Shown here piece after piece: positions 13,088 through 25,371 of a stretch of 64,000 nt of DNA (its first letter is position 1; the number at the start of each line of letters is the position of its first letter). The notes beneath the pieces are model-generated. The model was given only the letters and a program-made list of their open reading frames with translations, had not been told where the DNA came from and searched no databases. A program made the translations under genes and the position numbers. Location: contig JACDOX010000085.1 in NCBI GenBank assembly GCA_014549065.1, positions 372,001 to 436,000 of the forward strand, given 5' to 3'. The DNA is from Cardinalis cardinalis (taxonomy: Eukaryota > Chordata > Aves > Passeriformes > Cardinalidae).

Positions 13088-13739
13088 AGGAGAAACTTTC
13101 CCCGCCCGTTCCCACTCGGGCGGGCATCCAGGCGCGCCCGGCCCTCCCCGGGGGCGCTCGGCCCGCCGTCCCCCGCGGCCGGGGCCGGTCCCCGCAGCGC
13201 TGCCCCCGCCGGCCCCCGGACAGGGCGGGCCGAGCCCACGTACGGGATGCCAGCGGCTGGGCGCTCGGCCCGCTCCCCGGGCGGCCCCCGCCTTCCGTCT
13301 GGGCTGAGCGTCCCGGCGGAGTGACCGCTCCGCACCGAGTGCGGGAGGCGGCGGGACCCCGTCCCACAGAGCCGCGCACAGCGAGGGGCGGCCGTGCCAC
13401 TCGTCACCGCGGGCAAGGACGGACGGCTGCTACCCGATGGTAGCTGGGCGAGGGCTTTTCCCGGGAGGGACAGGGCGAGGCCCAGGGCGGAGCCCTCTCA
13501 CGGGAGCCATAGCNGGGGAAAGCCGCCGCGATTCCCAGAGCGGCCGGGGACATCTGCGGCGGCCGCGCCCGCCCGGAGAGGGGGTCGGGAAGGCGCCATT
13601 TCCAGCCGGCCGTGCTTGAGCCGCTCCCNGCCCTCAGCGCCGGGCCCAGGGTGGGCCGAGCCCCTGCCCCGGGCGAGCGCGACCGGCCGCCGGCGGCGCC
13701 GCTGAGGGACGGGCCTGGGGCCGCCCNGGGCGGCAGCGA

Positions 13740-13889
13740 GTGCCATGTTAGGGCAGAGCTGCCATGGCTGGGAGCCCGGCGTGCCGGGCTCGGCTCGCTG
13801 CTGCCTGGGCTTGTTCGTCACGGAGAAAAACGCGTGTGCGGAGAGCTGAGGAAAGCCGCGCTCAACAAAGCCATCCCCGGGCAGAACAG
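13740..13889 (+). other. Candidate plus-strand first exon
   Basis: A good donor, aacag/gtgaga, ends this segment at 13,889. An ATG in strong initiation context (gccATGG, 13,764) opens a frame of exactly 42 codons to the donor (phase 0), beginning MAGSPACRARLAAAWACSSR, without resemblance to a family I know. A strong acceptor follows at 14,095 (gcttttttggctgccttgcag), giving a possible first intron of about 200 bases. A second reading phase of the same exon would join in frame to the candidate exon at 15,655 but has no ATG. The left boundary given here is arbitrary. Confidence 0.4.
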
Positions 13890-14095
13890 GTGAGAGCGGG
13901 GTCACTGCCCGCGCCTCACGCCCGCCGCTCTCCTGGAGGGCTCACCAGCCACCATCGCCAGCGGCAAACATCAGTCACCAGCCGTGCCCGATTCCAGCTT
14001 GGCTTTCACATAGCCTTCGTCAGCGGGGCGATGGTATTTACCGTGACTCAAGCAGGCTGAAGACCGTAATTCGGCTTTTTTGGCTGCCTTGCAGG

Positions 14096-15600
14096 TTTTG
14101 GTGTGGGTANAGCCTCTTTGCTTGCTCAGATGGCTAAAAGGTCTTACCTGCCCTTACCCCACAGTGTGATGTTGGTGAGGAAATCTGGCTGTTCCCGTGT
14201 GATTGCCAAGCTGTCTGCTTTACATTGTTTTCTTTTGTGTCTTGCCCTCCGTTACAGTTNTGCACAAGTTGCTCTCAACGTTTGTTTTGGATGTTACCTA
14301 AAAATCCAGCAGACCATGACTCAGTTCAGACTGTACGTGCAAGTTTACGAGCAGTGTTTCCTAATCCCAGAGATTACCTTGTCTGTTAGAACTGTAGTGA
14401 ATTCGAGCAACTACATCCCTATTCCTAGAGTCTTTACACAAATAGCAACTATTATGGTGAGCAAAAACACTGTTGGTCACTACTCAAAAATCAGCAGCAT
14501 GGCCCTACTTCGTTGCACCTTCGTTTTTTCTGAAGTGCAGCATTAGCGCCCTTGTACAGCTGTTAGGAATCTCACATCTTGCTAAAAATCAGAATTATAG
14601 GAACACTATGAAAGAGTTGCTTTGTCAGTCTAAGCACCACCAGCTCTACCAAACACTGCAAGCAATTCAGCTGGGATGGCATTTGGTGGCATGGTCATCT
14701 CTTATGTTGTCTTTTCCACTGATATTAGCTTCAGCTCCGTTGTAACTGCCAAATACATCTTGTGTTCACAGTCACTTCAGGGTCATACACAAGAATATCC
14801 AGTGCCATAAACAGTCCCCAGCGTTCACTACAATTTACATTTCTCTATGCTCATGTATTCCAAGTTTCTGGATAGGAAAGACTGGCACTTAAAGTAGTGG
14901 CTGCTTCTTCGTTTGTACAACACCTGGTAATTGTCTTGAGGTTAGACTGGAGGGGGAATTCAAAGTGGCTCTCAGGGGAGATGTTCATAGCTGTGGGGCT
15001 GAAGGAGCAAAAATGAGAAACTTACGAGTATCAAGTGGAGGAGACAACCCTGCTTGTCAATTCCCAGGGATTTCAGGAAAGTGGTACCTCACACTGAGCC
15101 AACCACTGTAAGCATGACAGCCTAACTTCCACTGAGCTGAAGTNTTACAGCTGAAGTCACTAAAACATTCCACTCACACAGAAATAAGTTTGTAAGTGAA
15201 ATATGACAACAGAACACTTGATTTTTAAACCAAAGATGTTGCTTACAACTCAAGGTACTAGAAAGAGGTTAATTGTGCTTTATCATGCACTGCATTTGAG
15301 GTGCTGCTTGCTAATTAACGCAGAATATTGTCCCTGTAGAAAAACATTTACTGTTAAGAATATTAGTCTCCTTTCTTCTCCCTCAATGCCTCATACTTGC
15401 ATTTTTAATTGTTCAANAGTTGTTATTCATATTTTATCTTAGCTAGAAGCTGAATAAATACTTTTAAAGCAATATTAACACACTGCCACATGACTACAGG
15501 CTTTTCCTGGAAACACATTGTCCAGGTTCTGCCTTTCAGACTTGCGTTGCACTGATGTGCTTTGAGTGGTTTTTTTTTTTTCCTGCTAATGCAGTGCTAA
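14096..15600. other. Downstream of CpG island, no confirmed gene
   Basis: The acceptor at 14,095 is strong, but no clear donor follows closely. A 148-codon plus-strand open frame (14,103-14,546) contains no recognisable motif and its codon usage looks random; it may be chance or part of a non-coding exon. The remainder is AT-rich unique sequence in which I see nothing. Confidence 0.45.
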
Positions 15601-15654
15601 GTATCTGAAAGAGTTGTTGACCTTTTTCCTGCCTTTCCCTTGCCTAATTTGCAG

Positions 15655-15859
15655 GAGGGATAATGATGTGANGGAAAACTTGTTACATCCAAGTACTCCC
15701 TTCTACTTTGCTAAGTTGGCAGCGAAGCTGTTTGAAAGCAAAGTCACTGACAACAGAATTCCTGGTGTGGAAACACAAGACAAGCCATGCCATTCCAGTT
15801 CTTCCTGCTTATCTTGCCATGTCCTAGACAGTATCTTTGAAAGTAGCCAGAATTCGTAA
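15655..15859 (+). CDS. Candidate terminal exon, unidentified protein
   Basis: A very pyrimidine-rich acceptor (ttttcctgcctttcccttgcctaatttgcag) is followed at once by an open frame of 67 sense codons ending in TAA at 15,857-15,859. The frame requires two bases from the preceding exon. The peptide contains STPFYFAKLAAKLFESKV and a later cysteine/serine-rich part, CHSSSSCLSC, with no family I recognise. It could be a last coding exon of a transcript from the CpG island 1.8 kb upstream: one reading phase of the segment ending 13,889 matches, but without an ATG. Alternatively it is a chance frame in a non-coding exon. Confidence 0.35.
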
Positions 15860-17154
15860 ATGAACAGAGGTATCTCTCCCACTTCCCACTACCAGCTGCC
15901 ATGCAGTGAACACAATTTACCTGTGTATTAGAGATAAGCCTTTTTTTCTAGTAGTTAGAACTCCCTTTTACACATGATGAGCTTTCAGAGCAAAGTGTGA
16001 AAGTGCAGGCTGAGTAGCCATNATGACCAGGAGAGGCTGTATAATGGAATTACAGGCTCAAATATTGATCTTACTGGCATAGTGGGCATTGGATGGTGAA
16101 AGTTCCATGTGAAACCTTGATTTACAGACAATTTGCAGGTATATAAGTGGATCAGCAATTGATAAATCTCATTAATTTGCTATTTAACAAGTGGAATAAT
16201 AAGTTGGGCGTNTTTTACTCACAGTGATGACATAGCNACAGTTTGTGCTTTATCATGTGTCTGTCAAGATGATGAGCAAGTCCAGTATTTTTGTAGCTAG
16301 CAGGGATCAGGGAATGCTCTGTGCAATAAGAGGCTGTAAGTAAAACCAGGCTCACAAGATGTTTGGATTTATCTGAACAGGACTACAAGTGAACCTGGAA
16401 GAAAAGAATCTAATGATTGCCGCTGACTCCAAGGAAGAGAAGCCTTCAGACTGAGNGAGCTGCTGATCAGTAGGGTAATTGTTTAATTACTCGTGTAACT
16501 GTTAAATGGCTTCTGATAAAAATATCTCTGCCTAAACAGGCTGTAATCTGACTTCTCCCAAAATGGAAATACTGTCCCAAAACTCCTAGCAAGAGGAATA
16601 TAAGGCACCATCCTCTACAGGCATCCTTGTAACACCAGTCCATTAGTTTGTCACAATGAAAACCAATGTACCAATGAAAGACTTCTAGCACAGTAACAAA
16701 ACTGACACTGTATTTTTTTTCAANAATCTGTGCAAGAATCCTCCATATTATTGATTCAGAGTATGCAACACTACTACTTTCTGTGCTTACTTTTCAAAAA
16801 GACGTTACATTTACTGCCATGCCAACATAAGGAATATGAGCTGGTGCTGATTGGGAAGTGGTTTCCTCAATGAAACTGAGTTCAAATGTAGGCTTGTATG
16901 GCAGTGCTGCCATGTCTATAATTGAATAAATAGGAAGTGTGCTGTAGGACAGTTTTACCATTGGATAGTTTAATGAGAAGCAGGATGGAGAAAACAATGA
17001 GAAAGAAGAGTGTCATGGACTTTTCCTGTTTCATGGGTCTTTTAAAGGTCCATCCAAAGGAGCTGCTATGCCATAAATTCATTAGTCCCCTAAAAACCAC
17101 TGAGCCATAAAAAGGTTCTCACNTCTTTGCCCCCCTTTTCCTTTCCCTCTGCAG

Positions 17155-17235
17155 GGATCAGATGGTTCTTCTANTAGCATACCTAAGAGCCCTGGTGTGC
17201 TTGTAGAAAGAGTCTCAGATCTGTACAAACCTTAG
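17155..17235 (+). CDS. Candidate short terminal exon
   Basis: This is one of the strongest acceptors in the window, about 30 bases of nearly pure pyrimidine ending ctctgcag. Directly after it frame 0 is open for 26 codons to TAG (17,233-17,235). The residues are GSDGSS, one ambiguous residue, then SIPKSPGVLVERVSDLYKP, a soluble-looking composition unlike translated intron. A weak donor (gtaagaac) follows the stop at 17,238. I do not recognise the protein. The splice phase does not match candidate exon 15,655 through any strong donor. It may be an isolated exon of an unannotated transcript or a decoy. Confidence 0.3.
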   Translation, partial: GSDGSSXSIPKSPGVLVERVSDLYKP

Positions 17236-17239
17236 TGTA

Positions 17240-20200
17240 AGAACCTGACTCACATACCCCTTCCCCCTCCAGCCTTGGGAATGTTTCCTCCTCCCCCTCA
17301 AAGAAACTTTGGGAGGTTAAGCAAGAGCAGCAGCTTCCCAATAATTCTTAACTCCTTGAGAACTGAAGTCCTTGTTCAGGCTTGCTGAGTCTAGAGCAAG
17401 GACCTTGGAAGGAGTTCTGACAAACTTACGAAATCCTGAGGGATCAGAAGACATTTCCTTTTTCTCCTTCCCTGCTTCCATCAGTTATTGTTCTTCACTG
17501 CCTCTTGCACAAGTCCAGAAATATCCTGAAAATTAATGTTTTTCATTGGCTGCAGTTAGGCTGTGCCAAAACAAGACTTAATCATAAAAAGCACAGATTT
17601 TCAGGGAGCTAATTCCATGGTTTATACAGNAAATAAATATAGGAGATATTAATTAAAATGTTTATTTACCTAGTTGATCTGCAGGATATGCAAATCTATG
17701 GAGATGACATTCAGTAAAAAGGAAGAGCATTTCCTGCCTTTCTTCCTCACTGTTGGGTGTTCTCCTGGAAAATGCTCTTTTTTTTGTATTAATGGTATAA
17801 TTACTTTAGGAAAATCAATAAAAANTTCTGGCAAAAAGTAGCCATGGCAAACTGTAGTGCAGCCTCTGGATCAAACAGTTGTTTGCCAGTGCAGNGATCG
17901 TTTTATGAGAACTTCCTAAAACCAGTCCCTCAGACAGTGGTTATGGAGGAAAGTAGCAAAAGCGTTAAGTCCAGAGNCCTTTAAATCAGAGGGTATTTTG
18001 ATGCTATTGGCTACTGGGTCATGTCTCTTTAGCCCATTTGCAGAGTTTTTCTATTTAGTAAAAACTTGGCCAGACAATGGTAAATTAAAAATTAGCTTTG
18101 TAACTGGATCTAGCTATTAAAATGCTTTAACATTAGGATTTAACAATCGTAGCTTTGTTTGGAAAAGAAAAGGAAATAAATTGGCAAGNACTAAAGGCAA
18201 GCTACAACAACAACAAAAAAAAAATTGCAGAGCCTCTGAAGTACAGTGCAGTATGTCAAGGGCTTAATACATTACAAATAAATGTGTGTGTGGCTTACCA
18301 TCCTGCCAAAACAATTGCAGTAGCAACCCAACCCTCCAAACAGAGCTTTACAAATCAAATACCATAGAAAAGAACTCATAACCCATCACTCTGCTAGAGA
18401 TGTGAATTCAGGAGACTGAATTGTGTTATTACAGAGGGATAATAAGGCCTTGGCCACAGAAAATTTGCTGTTGTTTGAAGTTCTCCAGGAGGGTGCAGTT
18501 GGAGTGGCAGGACTAGGATTTCATTGTACAAACAAAATCCAAAAGAAGGTCAAAATACCCTACAAGAAGACACTATTTTGAAAAGTAGACACTTGAAGTG
18601 CTTAGAGGAAGAATGTATTTTGTCACTTTGGCTCTTGACCTTGTAATCCAAAAAAAAGCACAAATCTTTAAATCACTTTAAATCATTTAGCATTAATTAG
18701 AATATATGGTGTTTGCTTCTCCAAGAGAACTGTTCACTCAATGCCCTTCAAACAACATCACATATTTATAATGCAAGGAGTTAATAGACTTACCCATCTG
18801 CAGCCAAAGCTGAGTGACAAGCAGCTCCACCAGTGAGGACACNGTTTCTGGAGGGATCTGTTCTGCGGAGCACACAGGTAGGTAAACAAGGACTCTGAGC
18901 CATGGGTGGGATGGTTCTGCTTCCCTCCCCATGGAGCAACCACAGCATTCCAGCAGAATTCTCACTCAACAGCAAGCCTGACGTGCAGATGCACTTCTCT
19001 CCGTATAAATTTGTGCACATGTACGTTGTACACTATCAAATATGTACACATAGAAATTCAAATCCAGGAACTGGATAATCTGAAAAGAATTTTTGGGTTT
19101 GCATATCTTCTGAGGACTGGACCACACTGCAAAAATTCTAATTCTATATATCATTTGCAAATCCATCTTTGTTTATTATTATGATGTCTCCATGCACATA
19201 TTAGCTCCTTCTAAGTGTCTATTAGAAAAACACAATATTTTTACTCCTACTGGATTCTTATGTAATTTTAAGTATTTTAATGGCCACTTAACTAAATCCT
19301 GCAGCAAGCAGTACAGAAAAGGGAGAAAACAGACTTGCTGAAGTCAGTGGAATACGCATTTAACTCTTCATAGAGCACTGGGGTGCTGTTTGAGACACGG
19401 ACATGGCAATTAACCAGATTCTGCCTGCAGATATGCATTCTTTAATCTCATTTATTTAAGTGGATGTTGCCACAGGCAAAATTTGGACCTGTGTACTGTT
19501 AAACTAGAAATTGTTTTCATAGTGATTGCAAGTATTAACACTAAATGTGCACAGCATGACTGCCCAATCATTAATAAGATCTAAGCTTTCAGTGCATTAA
19601 AGTTTTAATAAAAAACATAAATTTGAGGTAGTAGTGAATCTTACAAATTTTGCATTTTAAATCCTGGTAAGTAAACAGTGCATGAGGGTATCAGGAAACA
19701 GCAGTGTGTTGTAATTCTTGCAACATTATTACAAGTCTCAGGCATTTACTGTTTTCTCAAAGGCAGTCATAGAAATATGTGAAAGCCCTCATATTAAAAA
19801 AAAGAAGAAAATGTATTTGTCATTTAAATGAAGCTCAAAATTCATTTTTGATGCCTATAATTTTTTAATCTTATCATAAAATATGTTGCGGCCTGACACA
19901 ATATTTTTGAATGTAGGCACTTGCCAATACTAAGATGTTATCATAAGGGTCTTCTTAAAAAATAAATAATTTCACAAAGCAGCTGAATCTGTATTATAAT
20001 AGCTAGGATTTGTGTATGTATTCTGGTTTGGGGACCTGGGGAAAAGAAGCAAAGACCAGAGCATTGCAGCAGACTGCAATCTGGTTGGTACAAAGGGAGT
20101 GAACAAGAGATACTGGTGAGTTTGAGCAAAGGACTGATAGTGACTGGAAGATCTGAGGCTGAGGAGAGAGAGGNCTGTGGAGAGTCACATCAATCTGTAC

Positions 20201-23200
20201 CAGCCTTGCAGGGCTGGGTTTGTGCAGCCCTCCTCCCTTTTCCCTCTGGCCCAATTCCTGCTTCCACAGGAAGGAAGCACACACAGGTCACTCAAAAGGA
20301 AATCTGAGTGTGCTCCTCCAGGCTGGCCAGTTGGCCAGAATTGACATCTGCTCTTCATTATAGCAGTGGATTATCTGGGCAGTTTGAACAATGTCGCTGG
20401 GAGTGATCTCAGCAGTGTTAGGATTTAGATCAAAGAACAGGATTTTGTTAAAGGAAGGAGCAGCATTCTCAATTTTAAGTAAACATTATCAAAGTTGTAC
20501 TTTTTTACTTTTAATTTATAAGCAAATATCATTAGGATGTTCCGGAAATGAGATGGGATCTGTTCCAAATAAATTTTAGATAACTGAAGGTGCATCAAGT
20601 ACTCTCCTATAAAAGTTGGGGAGAGCAATAGTTATNAAGGCATAATCTCAACAGTTTCTTCATTCCTCAGATTGTAGGTTATAAAAAAAAANAAATTATC
20701 ATATTATCAATATGTGGGGCATAATCTCCTGCTAATGGGAGTCNAATTCTCCTCTGGGAGCAAATGTTTTTCTGTTGTCCTGCAAACAGGACAAATCAGG
20801 TCATTCCTCACTTCCACAACCTTGCAGGAGTGCTGCAGTTTCACTGCAGAGCTGCTCTGCAGGAGGTATTGGAAGGTAAAGGTCTTGTCCTTAGCAGCCT
20901 TTTATGTATGTGGACTGCTGTTGTAGTTCCCAGATCAAACAGCCTTTAGCTGTTGTGAAAATACAGACCTGGCAACGCTTTGTAGGTGCAAATGGTTGTG
21001 GGTTTGGTGGGATTTAGCAACATTCTGTCATCAGCGCTCAGTTCAAAAGCTGTACAGGACTTCTGAATTGTTCCTGAAAGAATATGNGAGGTCTGCTGGG
21101 GTGAGTCATTTATCCAGTGTGTGTTCTCNTCTGAGCTTCCCCATTAGTCTTATCCACTGATGTTTTTTATTTTGAGTTTCTTCATTCAGGTTGGGATGGT
21201 GTTGTCCTGGGCAGCTTNTTACCACATCATAAGGAAGCATTGCATTGACTCTTCAGTTTGTGGTTTTAGGTATATTTTTGTGTTTCAGCAAGCTTGGTCT
21301 GTTTGAACACAGTATGAATGGAGTGGAGACTGNATTTTTTTTTTCCTCCCAGTGGAACTGCTCAGTGTCTAAAGCTGCAGTACCTGTTCTGCTGAGAAGC
21401 TGCTGTCACAGTGGGGCACCTCCAGTCATCATTCTAAAGGGGCTTGTTTCCTCTCCCTTTTCACCCACATGGCCTATTTTCTTAGCCACAAGACCAGCCA
21501 CTGTTCAAGCTCTGTTATTGGGGGTTAGGAGGAAGTTAGGGCTGCCCATTCAATTCAAAGAAGCTGTGCTGTTTTGGCTTTTTTAAAAAATTATCTATTT
21601 AGAGTCAAATTCTACCATCACTATGAACAGGTTTGACTCAACCTGGTAAGTGAAGCTTTCCATTTAAGCCCCAAAAGGGTACATACATGCAAGTTCCTAA
21701 GTAGCTTTAAGTTTTTCCTTCTCTCTTAGAAGATAGGCCATTTCCCTTGCATGAGAAAAGCAGAATTTTTTCTAATCATGCATTACAGACAGTACCAAAC
21801 TTCAAAAAGATATGGAGTATTTGAGAACTTTGAGCCTTCCTTGTTGCTGAATTCTTCTGAATGAACCATAGCAAGCTGTTTATGCTCCTTTCCTTGAAAG
21901 CCTATTCCACAGGCTCTTAAATTACAGTTGAAAAAAAAATGTTTCTGTATCTTCTCTCATCTTCCTTTGTTATGCACAANCTTACTGCCACCATAGGGTA
22001 ATTAATTGATAAATTGGAGCACTTACTGCCCTAATTTATCAATACCTTCCCAAAACATGTCACAATCCTCATTTCATTTCAAGAGTATGTATTCATTTCC
22101 TCTTGTGTTAAAGCTGGAGTCTCTGTCCAGCTCCCCATCCTCTCAGGGCTGCACACGTTGGTTGCTGAGTGATTGTCCCAGTAACAGGAGGGGAGCAAAG
22201 CGAGCCAGAGCTGCTGAGGCAGCTCTGATGGATGTCCTGGCACTGGTTCTGGGGATGCCCAAACGTCTCCCTGCCTTGCTGCCTCGACCAGGTGCAGAGT
22301 TGGTCCTCACAGCAGGATAAACAAGGGGTGAAAGGGAACTGCAGCCCTGGAACAGGAGACAGTGAGGCCACAGCAGGTACACAAGACTGCTCATTCTGTC
22401 CCATGAGGCTGTACTCTAAGCAAGGAGCTTGTACTTAATCAGACAGTCATCAGCATTTTAAAAATCAGCTTCATCTTTGGAGTTAGCCACGCTTAGTGTG
22501 TGCTTCTGGTGCAGACTTAAGCCGAACATGCACAGCAAGGACTCCTATCTTGTTTTTGCAAACCAGAATGTCCTGTACAGTGTCAGTTTAATGTCTTGAG
22601 CTCAAAGCTTGCTGCTTGTGTGCTAACAAAGTGCACTTGCAAATTGTTGCTAACACCTGAGAAAGAAAAATTACTTCGCTTCCTCCACTAAGTTAAAAGT
22701 ACAACACTTATATTAAAAAAAAAAAAACACACAAAAAAACCAACAAAACCCCACTTTAAATTAAACACTTTTTTTACCCGTAAGTAAGAGTCCAGCTTTG
22801 AGTGAGGGTGTGGTGAAGTTTTGAGCCCATATTCATGTGCATGTTGAATGCCATAAACTGCTCATTGCATACTGTTCAGGATGATTCACTTTTTCCAACT
22901 ACTTCAGTGCTGCACATATGGAATCTGTTGTATATTGTCAGCCAGTGCTGCACTATGCCTCATCCACTTGTGTATATAAACCATTCTGAGTAGTTCAGCC
23001 ATCCTGTAATATCCTTATTTCTTCAGAGTTCCACCCAGGAGAGAGAAGGCAAGGCTTTTTGATATTTTATTTTGCAATCTAAGTATGNGATCTAATAATA
23101 TATTAAATTTTATCATAACAGCTACTCCAAGAGCACAGGACATTATTTGATGCTATGTTAACTTGGACAGTTTCACTTCAAAGCACTCGGCTCACGATCC

Positions 23201-24765
23201 TAAAATTGTTCCCTTTAGAGATTGTGTGTTCTGCTTTGGGTTTTCTTAGCTGTAACAAGATCATCTTTGAGCTTTTTAATCCTCTGCAAGTTTTGACCAT
23301 CACATTTGTAGAAGATAAAAGCCTCTTCCTGTGGTGTAAGGTCTTCTCATCTGCCTTAACCTTTCAGTGTTTGGCAAACGGCATGAAAGCTTTTATTTGC
23401 ATCCAAACAAAAGTTTAAAGCAATCAACTGTCAATAAAGCTGCTGGCAGCTGTTCCAAAATCCTCAGGACAGTTTATAGATAGCCACGGCTGATTGGCAC
23501 TGCTGCTGAATTCCTGAGGAGGGTGGAATTGCAACCAGCTCCAGTGGGTGGGTTGTGAGGGGGCCACGTGGATGTGCATCTTCTCCTTTCTTCTGACATC
23601 TAACCCAGGACTACAACAAGCTCTCGGTTTTTTTCAGACCTTTAGATGTCACAGTTTTTAGGCTTTTTTAAGGTTGTTGGTTTTTTTTTTTGGTCTGTAC
23701 TGGAAGGAATAACAGCATCACCTCTCAGATTAAGCCTGGTTTTCAAAATCTGTGTGAGTAGCTTTTGCAACCTCCTTCCTTTAGTTATGTTTGTGACAGA
23801 CAAAGCACTCCCAGCTTCTTGTAGCTGAGTCCACACAGGGAATCCACAAATANATGCCATAAATTAAGGCATAGCATAATGAAACAACACTTAAAATGTT
23901 GAATCATTTTAAGAATGTGCTGAAAACATTGAAGACCAGGGCTGGAGAATCATTCCCTCGCTCTCCTCCCTCACATGACCTAAAACCAGCCTGACAGGTG
24001 AGAAACAGGCTTTCTGGTGTGGTTTTTTTTTGCCTGCTTTGATAGCGCCTGCAGCCCTGCCAGGTGCAGGGTGTGGCAGCATGGGAGCTGAACTGCCTTG
24101 TGCTGAGTTGTTTATCTTTGCTGGGAAACCTGCCGCTACCAACCTGTGGTAGGGAACTTTAGGCTTAGACGTTGTGCTCAAAGAAGACCACCTGTGGTGA
24201 AAGGAGTCCCATCTGCTGCAGTGGAGGTGTATCAGTTAATATGGAATAATTAAACCCATAATGAAAAAATAAGGATCTATCCCTTTGGAGTATACCTTTT
24301 GGAATATACTTGCTTTGTTCTCTCCTAATGGCTAAGTGTAAAGATTATGGGCTCCAGTAGCATCTGAGTGAATAATGCACTCCACCCTTCCAAAAGCAGA
24401 ATTGTAACTTTGTGAACTTCCTGTAGTTCTTACTGTTTTCTGCATTTTTAGAGTAACTAGTGGTGTGGGGTTTGGAGGGTTTTTTGTGTTAAAAAATCCC
24501 ACAGTCCTAAGACTAGCCTTGAAGGGCACATTTGCCAGGCCCATGACCAGCAGTACAGCCAGCTGAAAAACAATGCCNCTGTATTAAGGCCTGTACTGAA
24601 GTACTGCAGAACCTTTACTGTTAAACGGGATATTTGCATGCCAGTAGATATTGGGATGCAAAATATTTATTTCATAAACAAATTAAGTTTCAATATAAAC
24701 AGACTTCCAGGTTTTGTTGTGTTAATGGGCTTGAGGACATTGATACCAGCCCTGAGGAAGAGGAA
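17240..24765. other. Non-coding, intron-like stretch
   Basis: AT-rich DNA with frequent A/T runs (for example around 22,713-22,747) and no confirmed gene. Apart from the candidate exon at 20,790-20,875, open frames are short and lack splice context. A GC-richer patch at 22,110-22,390 holds overlapping frames on both strands without recognisable content. Confidence 0.5.
20790..20875 (+). other. Candidate internal exon (86 nt)
   Basis: Acceptor tgtttttctgttgtcctgcaaacag and donor ggaag/gtaaagg flank 86 bases. All three plus frames are open across it, so the coding phase cannot be chosen and the segment may be non-coding. Its size is typical of a vertebrate internal exon. No homology is recognised. 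Confidence 0.3.
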
Positions 24766-24769
24766 GAAG

Positions 24770-25371
24770 ATGTGGAGGTGGAAGAGGAGCTCAATCTGAC
24801 CCAGCAATGTGTGAGCACAGCCCAGAAAGCCAAATGTATCTGGGCTGCAGCAGAAAGGGACTGTGCCCTCTGCTCCACTCTGCTGAGACCCCACCTGCAG
24901 AGCTGCCTCCAGCTCTGGGCCCCCAGCACAAGAAGGATGTGGAGCTGTGGAAGCAATTCCAGAGGAGGCCATGGNGATTCTCAGAGGGCTGGAGCACCTC
25001 TGCTCTGGAGACAGGCTGGGAGAGCTGGGGCTGTTCACCTGAAGCAGAGAAGATTCTGAGGAGACCTTAGACCTCTTCCAGTGCCTAAAGGGGCTCCAAG
25101 AGGCTGGAGAGGGACTTTTGGTAAGGGTGATAGGAAAGGATAATGTGATAAGNAAAGGGGTAATGGCTTTAAAGAGGGAAGTGTTTGATTTAAATATAAG
25201 GAAGAAATTCTTCCCTATGAAGGTAGTGAGGCACCTCTGACTGGCACAGGTTGCCCAGAGAAGTTGTGGCTGTCCCATCCCTGGGTGTTGCTTGGAGCAA
25301 CCTGGTCTAATGAAAGATGTTGTAACTAGATGATCTTTAAGTTGTCTCCCAACCCAAACCATTCTGTGACA
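24770..25371 (+). mobile_element. CR1 LINE, 5'-truncated 3' end
   Basis: This is the longest retrotransposon copy in the window. It shows successive CR1 landmarks: 'gaccccacctgcagagctgcctccagctctgg', 'agggctggagcacctctgctctg', 'gacaggctgggagagctggggctgttca', 'aaggaagaaattcttccctatgaagg', 'ggcacaggttgcccagagaagttgtgg' and the 3' end 'ctagatgatctttaagttg' with 'ccaaaccattctgtga'. An internal deletion removes part of the segment before 'gagcaacctggtct'. Reverse transcriptase and endonuclease domains are absent, so it cannot move by itself. A 231-codon open frame on the opposite strand (24,667-25,362) is antisense to CR1 and not a gene. Confidence 0.92.

Larger units (their letters stand above)
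12430..14070. promoter_or_regulatory. CpG island, probable bidirectional promoter
   Basis: CpG pairs are dense for about 1.6 kb and nearly absent on both sides, the typical signature of an unmethylated promoter island. Visible sites: inverted GC boxes CCCGCCCG / CGGGCGGG (13,101-13,124), a CRE-like TGATGTCA (12,943-12,950), two YY1-like sites read on the minus strand as AAATGGCG (12,759-12,766 and 13,594-13,601) and a forkhead-like GTAAACAAA (12,732-12,740). Strong donors point both ways: plus after 13,889 and minus after 12,867, with a second minus donor after 12,573. This suggests transcripts leaving in both directions. No TATA box is evident, as is usual for such islands. The first exons cannot be assigned to a known gene. 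Confidence 0.85.

Noticed and set aside
12462..13905. Many 60-165 codon frames in the CpG island
   Set aside because: GC-rich DNA has few stop codons; Pro/Ala/Arg/Gly-rich translations without motifs are expected by chance.
14103..14546. 147-residue plus-strand frame after the CpG island
   Set aside because: No recognisable motif, an ambiguous start codon and no clear splice donor; kept only as a possibility.
24667..25362. 231-codon minus-strand open frame, the longest in the window
   Set aside because: It lies antisense to a CR1 LINE 3' end and mirrors its conserved sequence; no gene.
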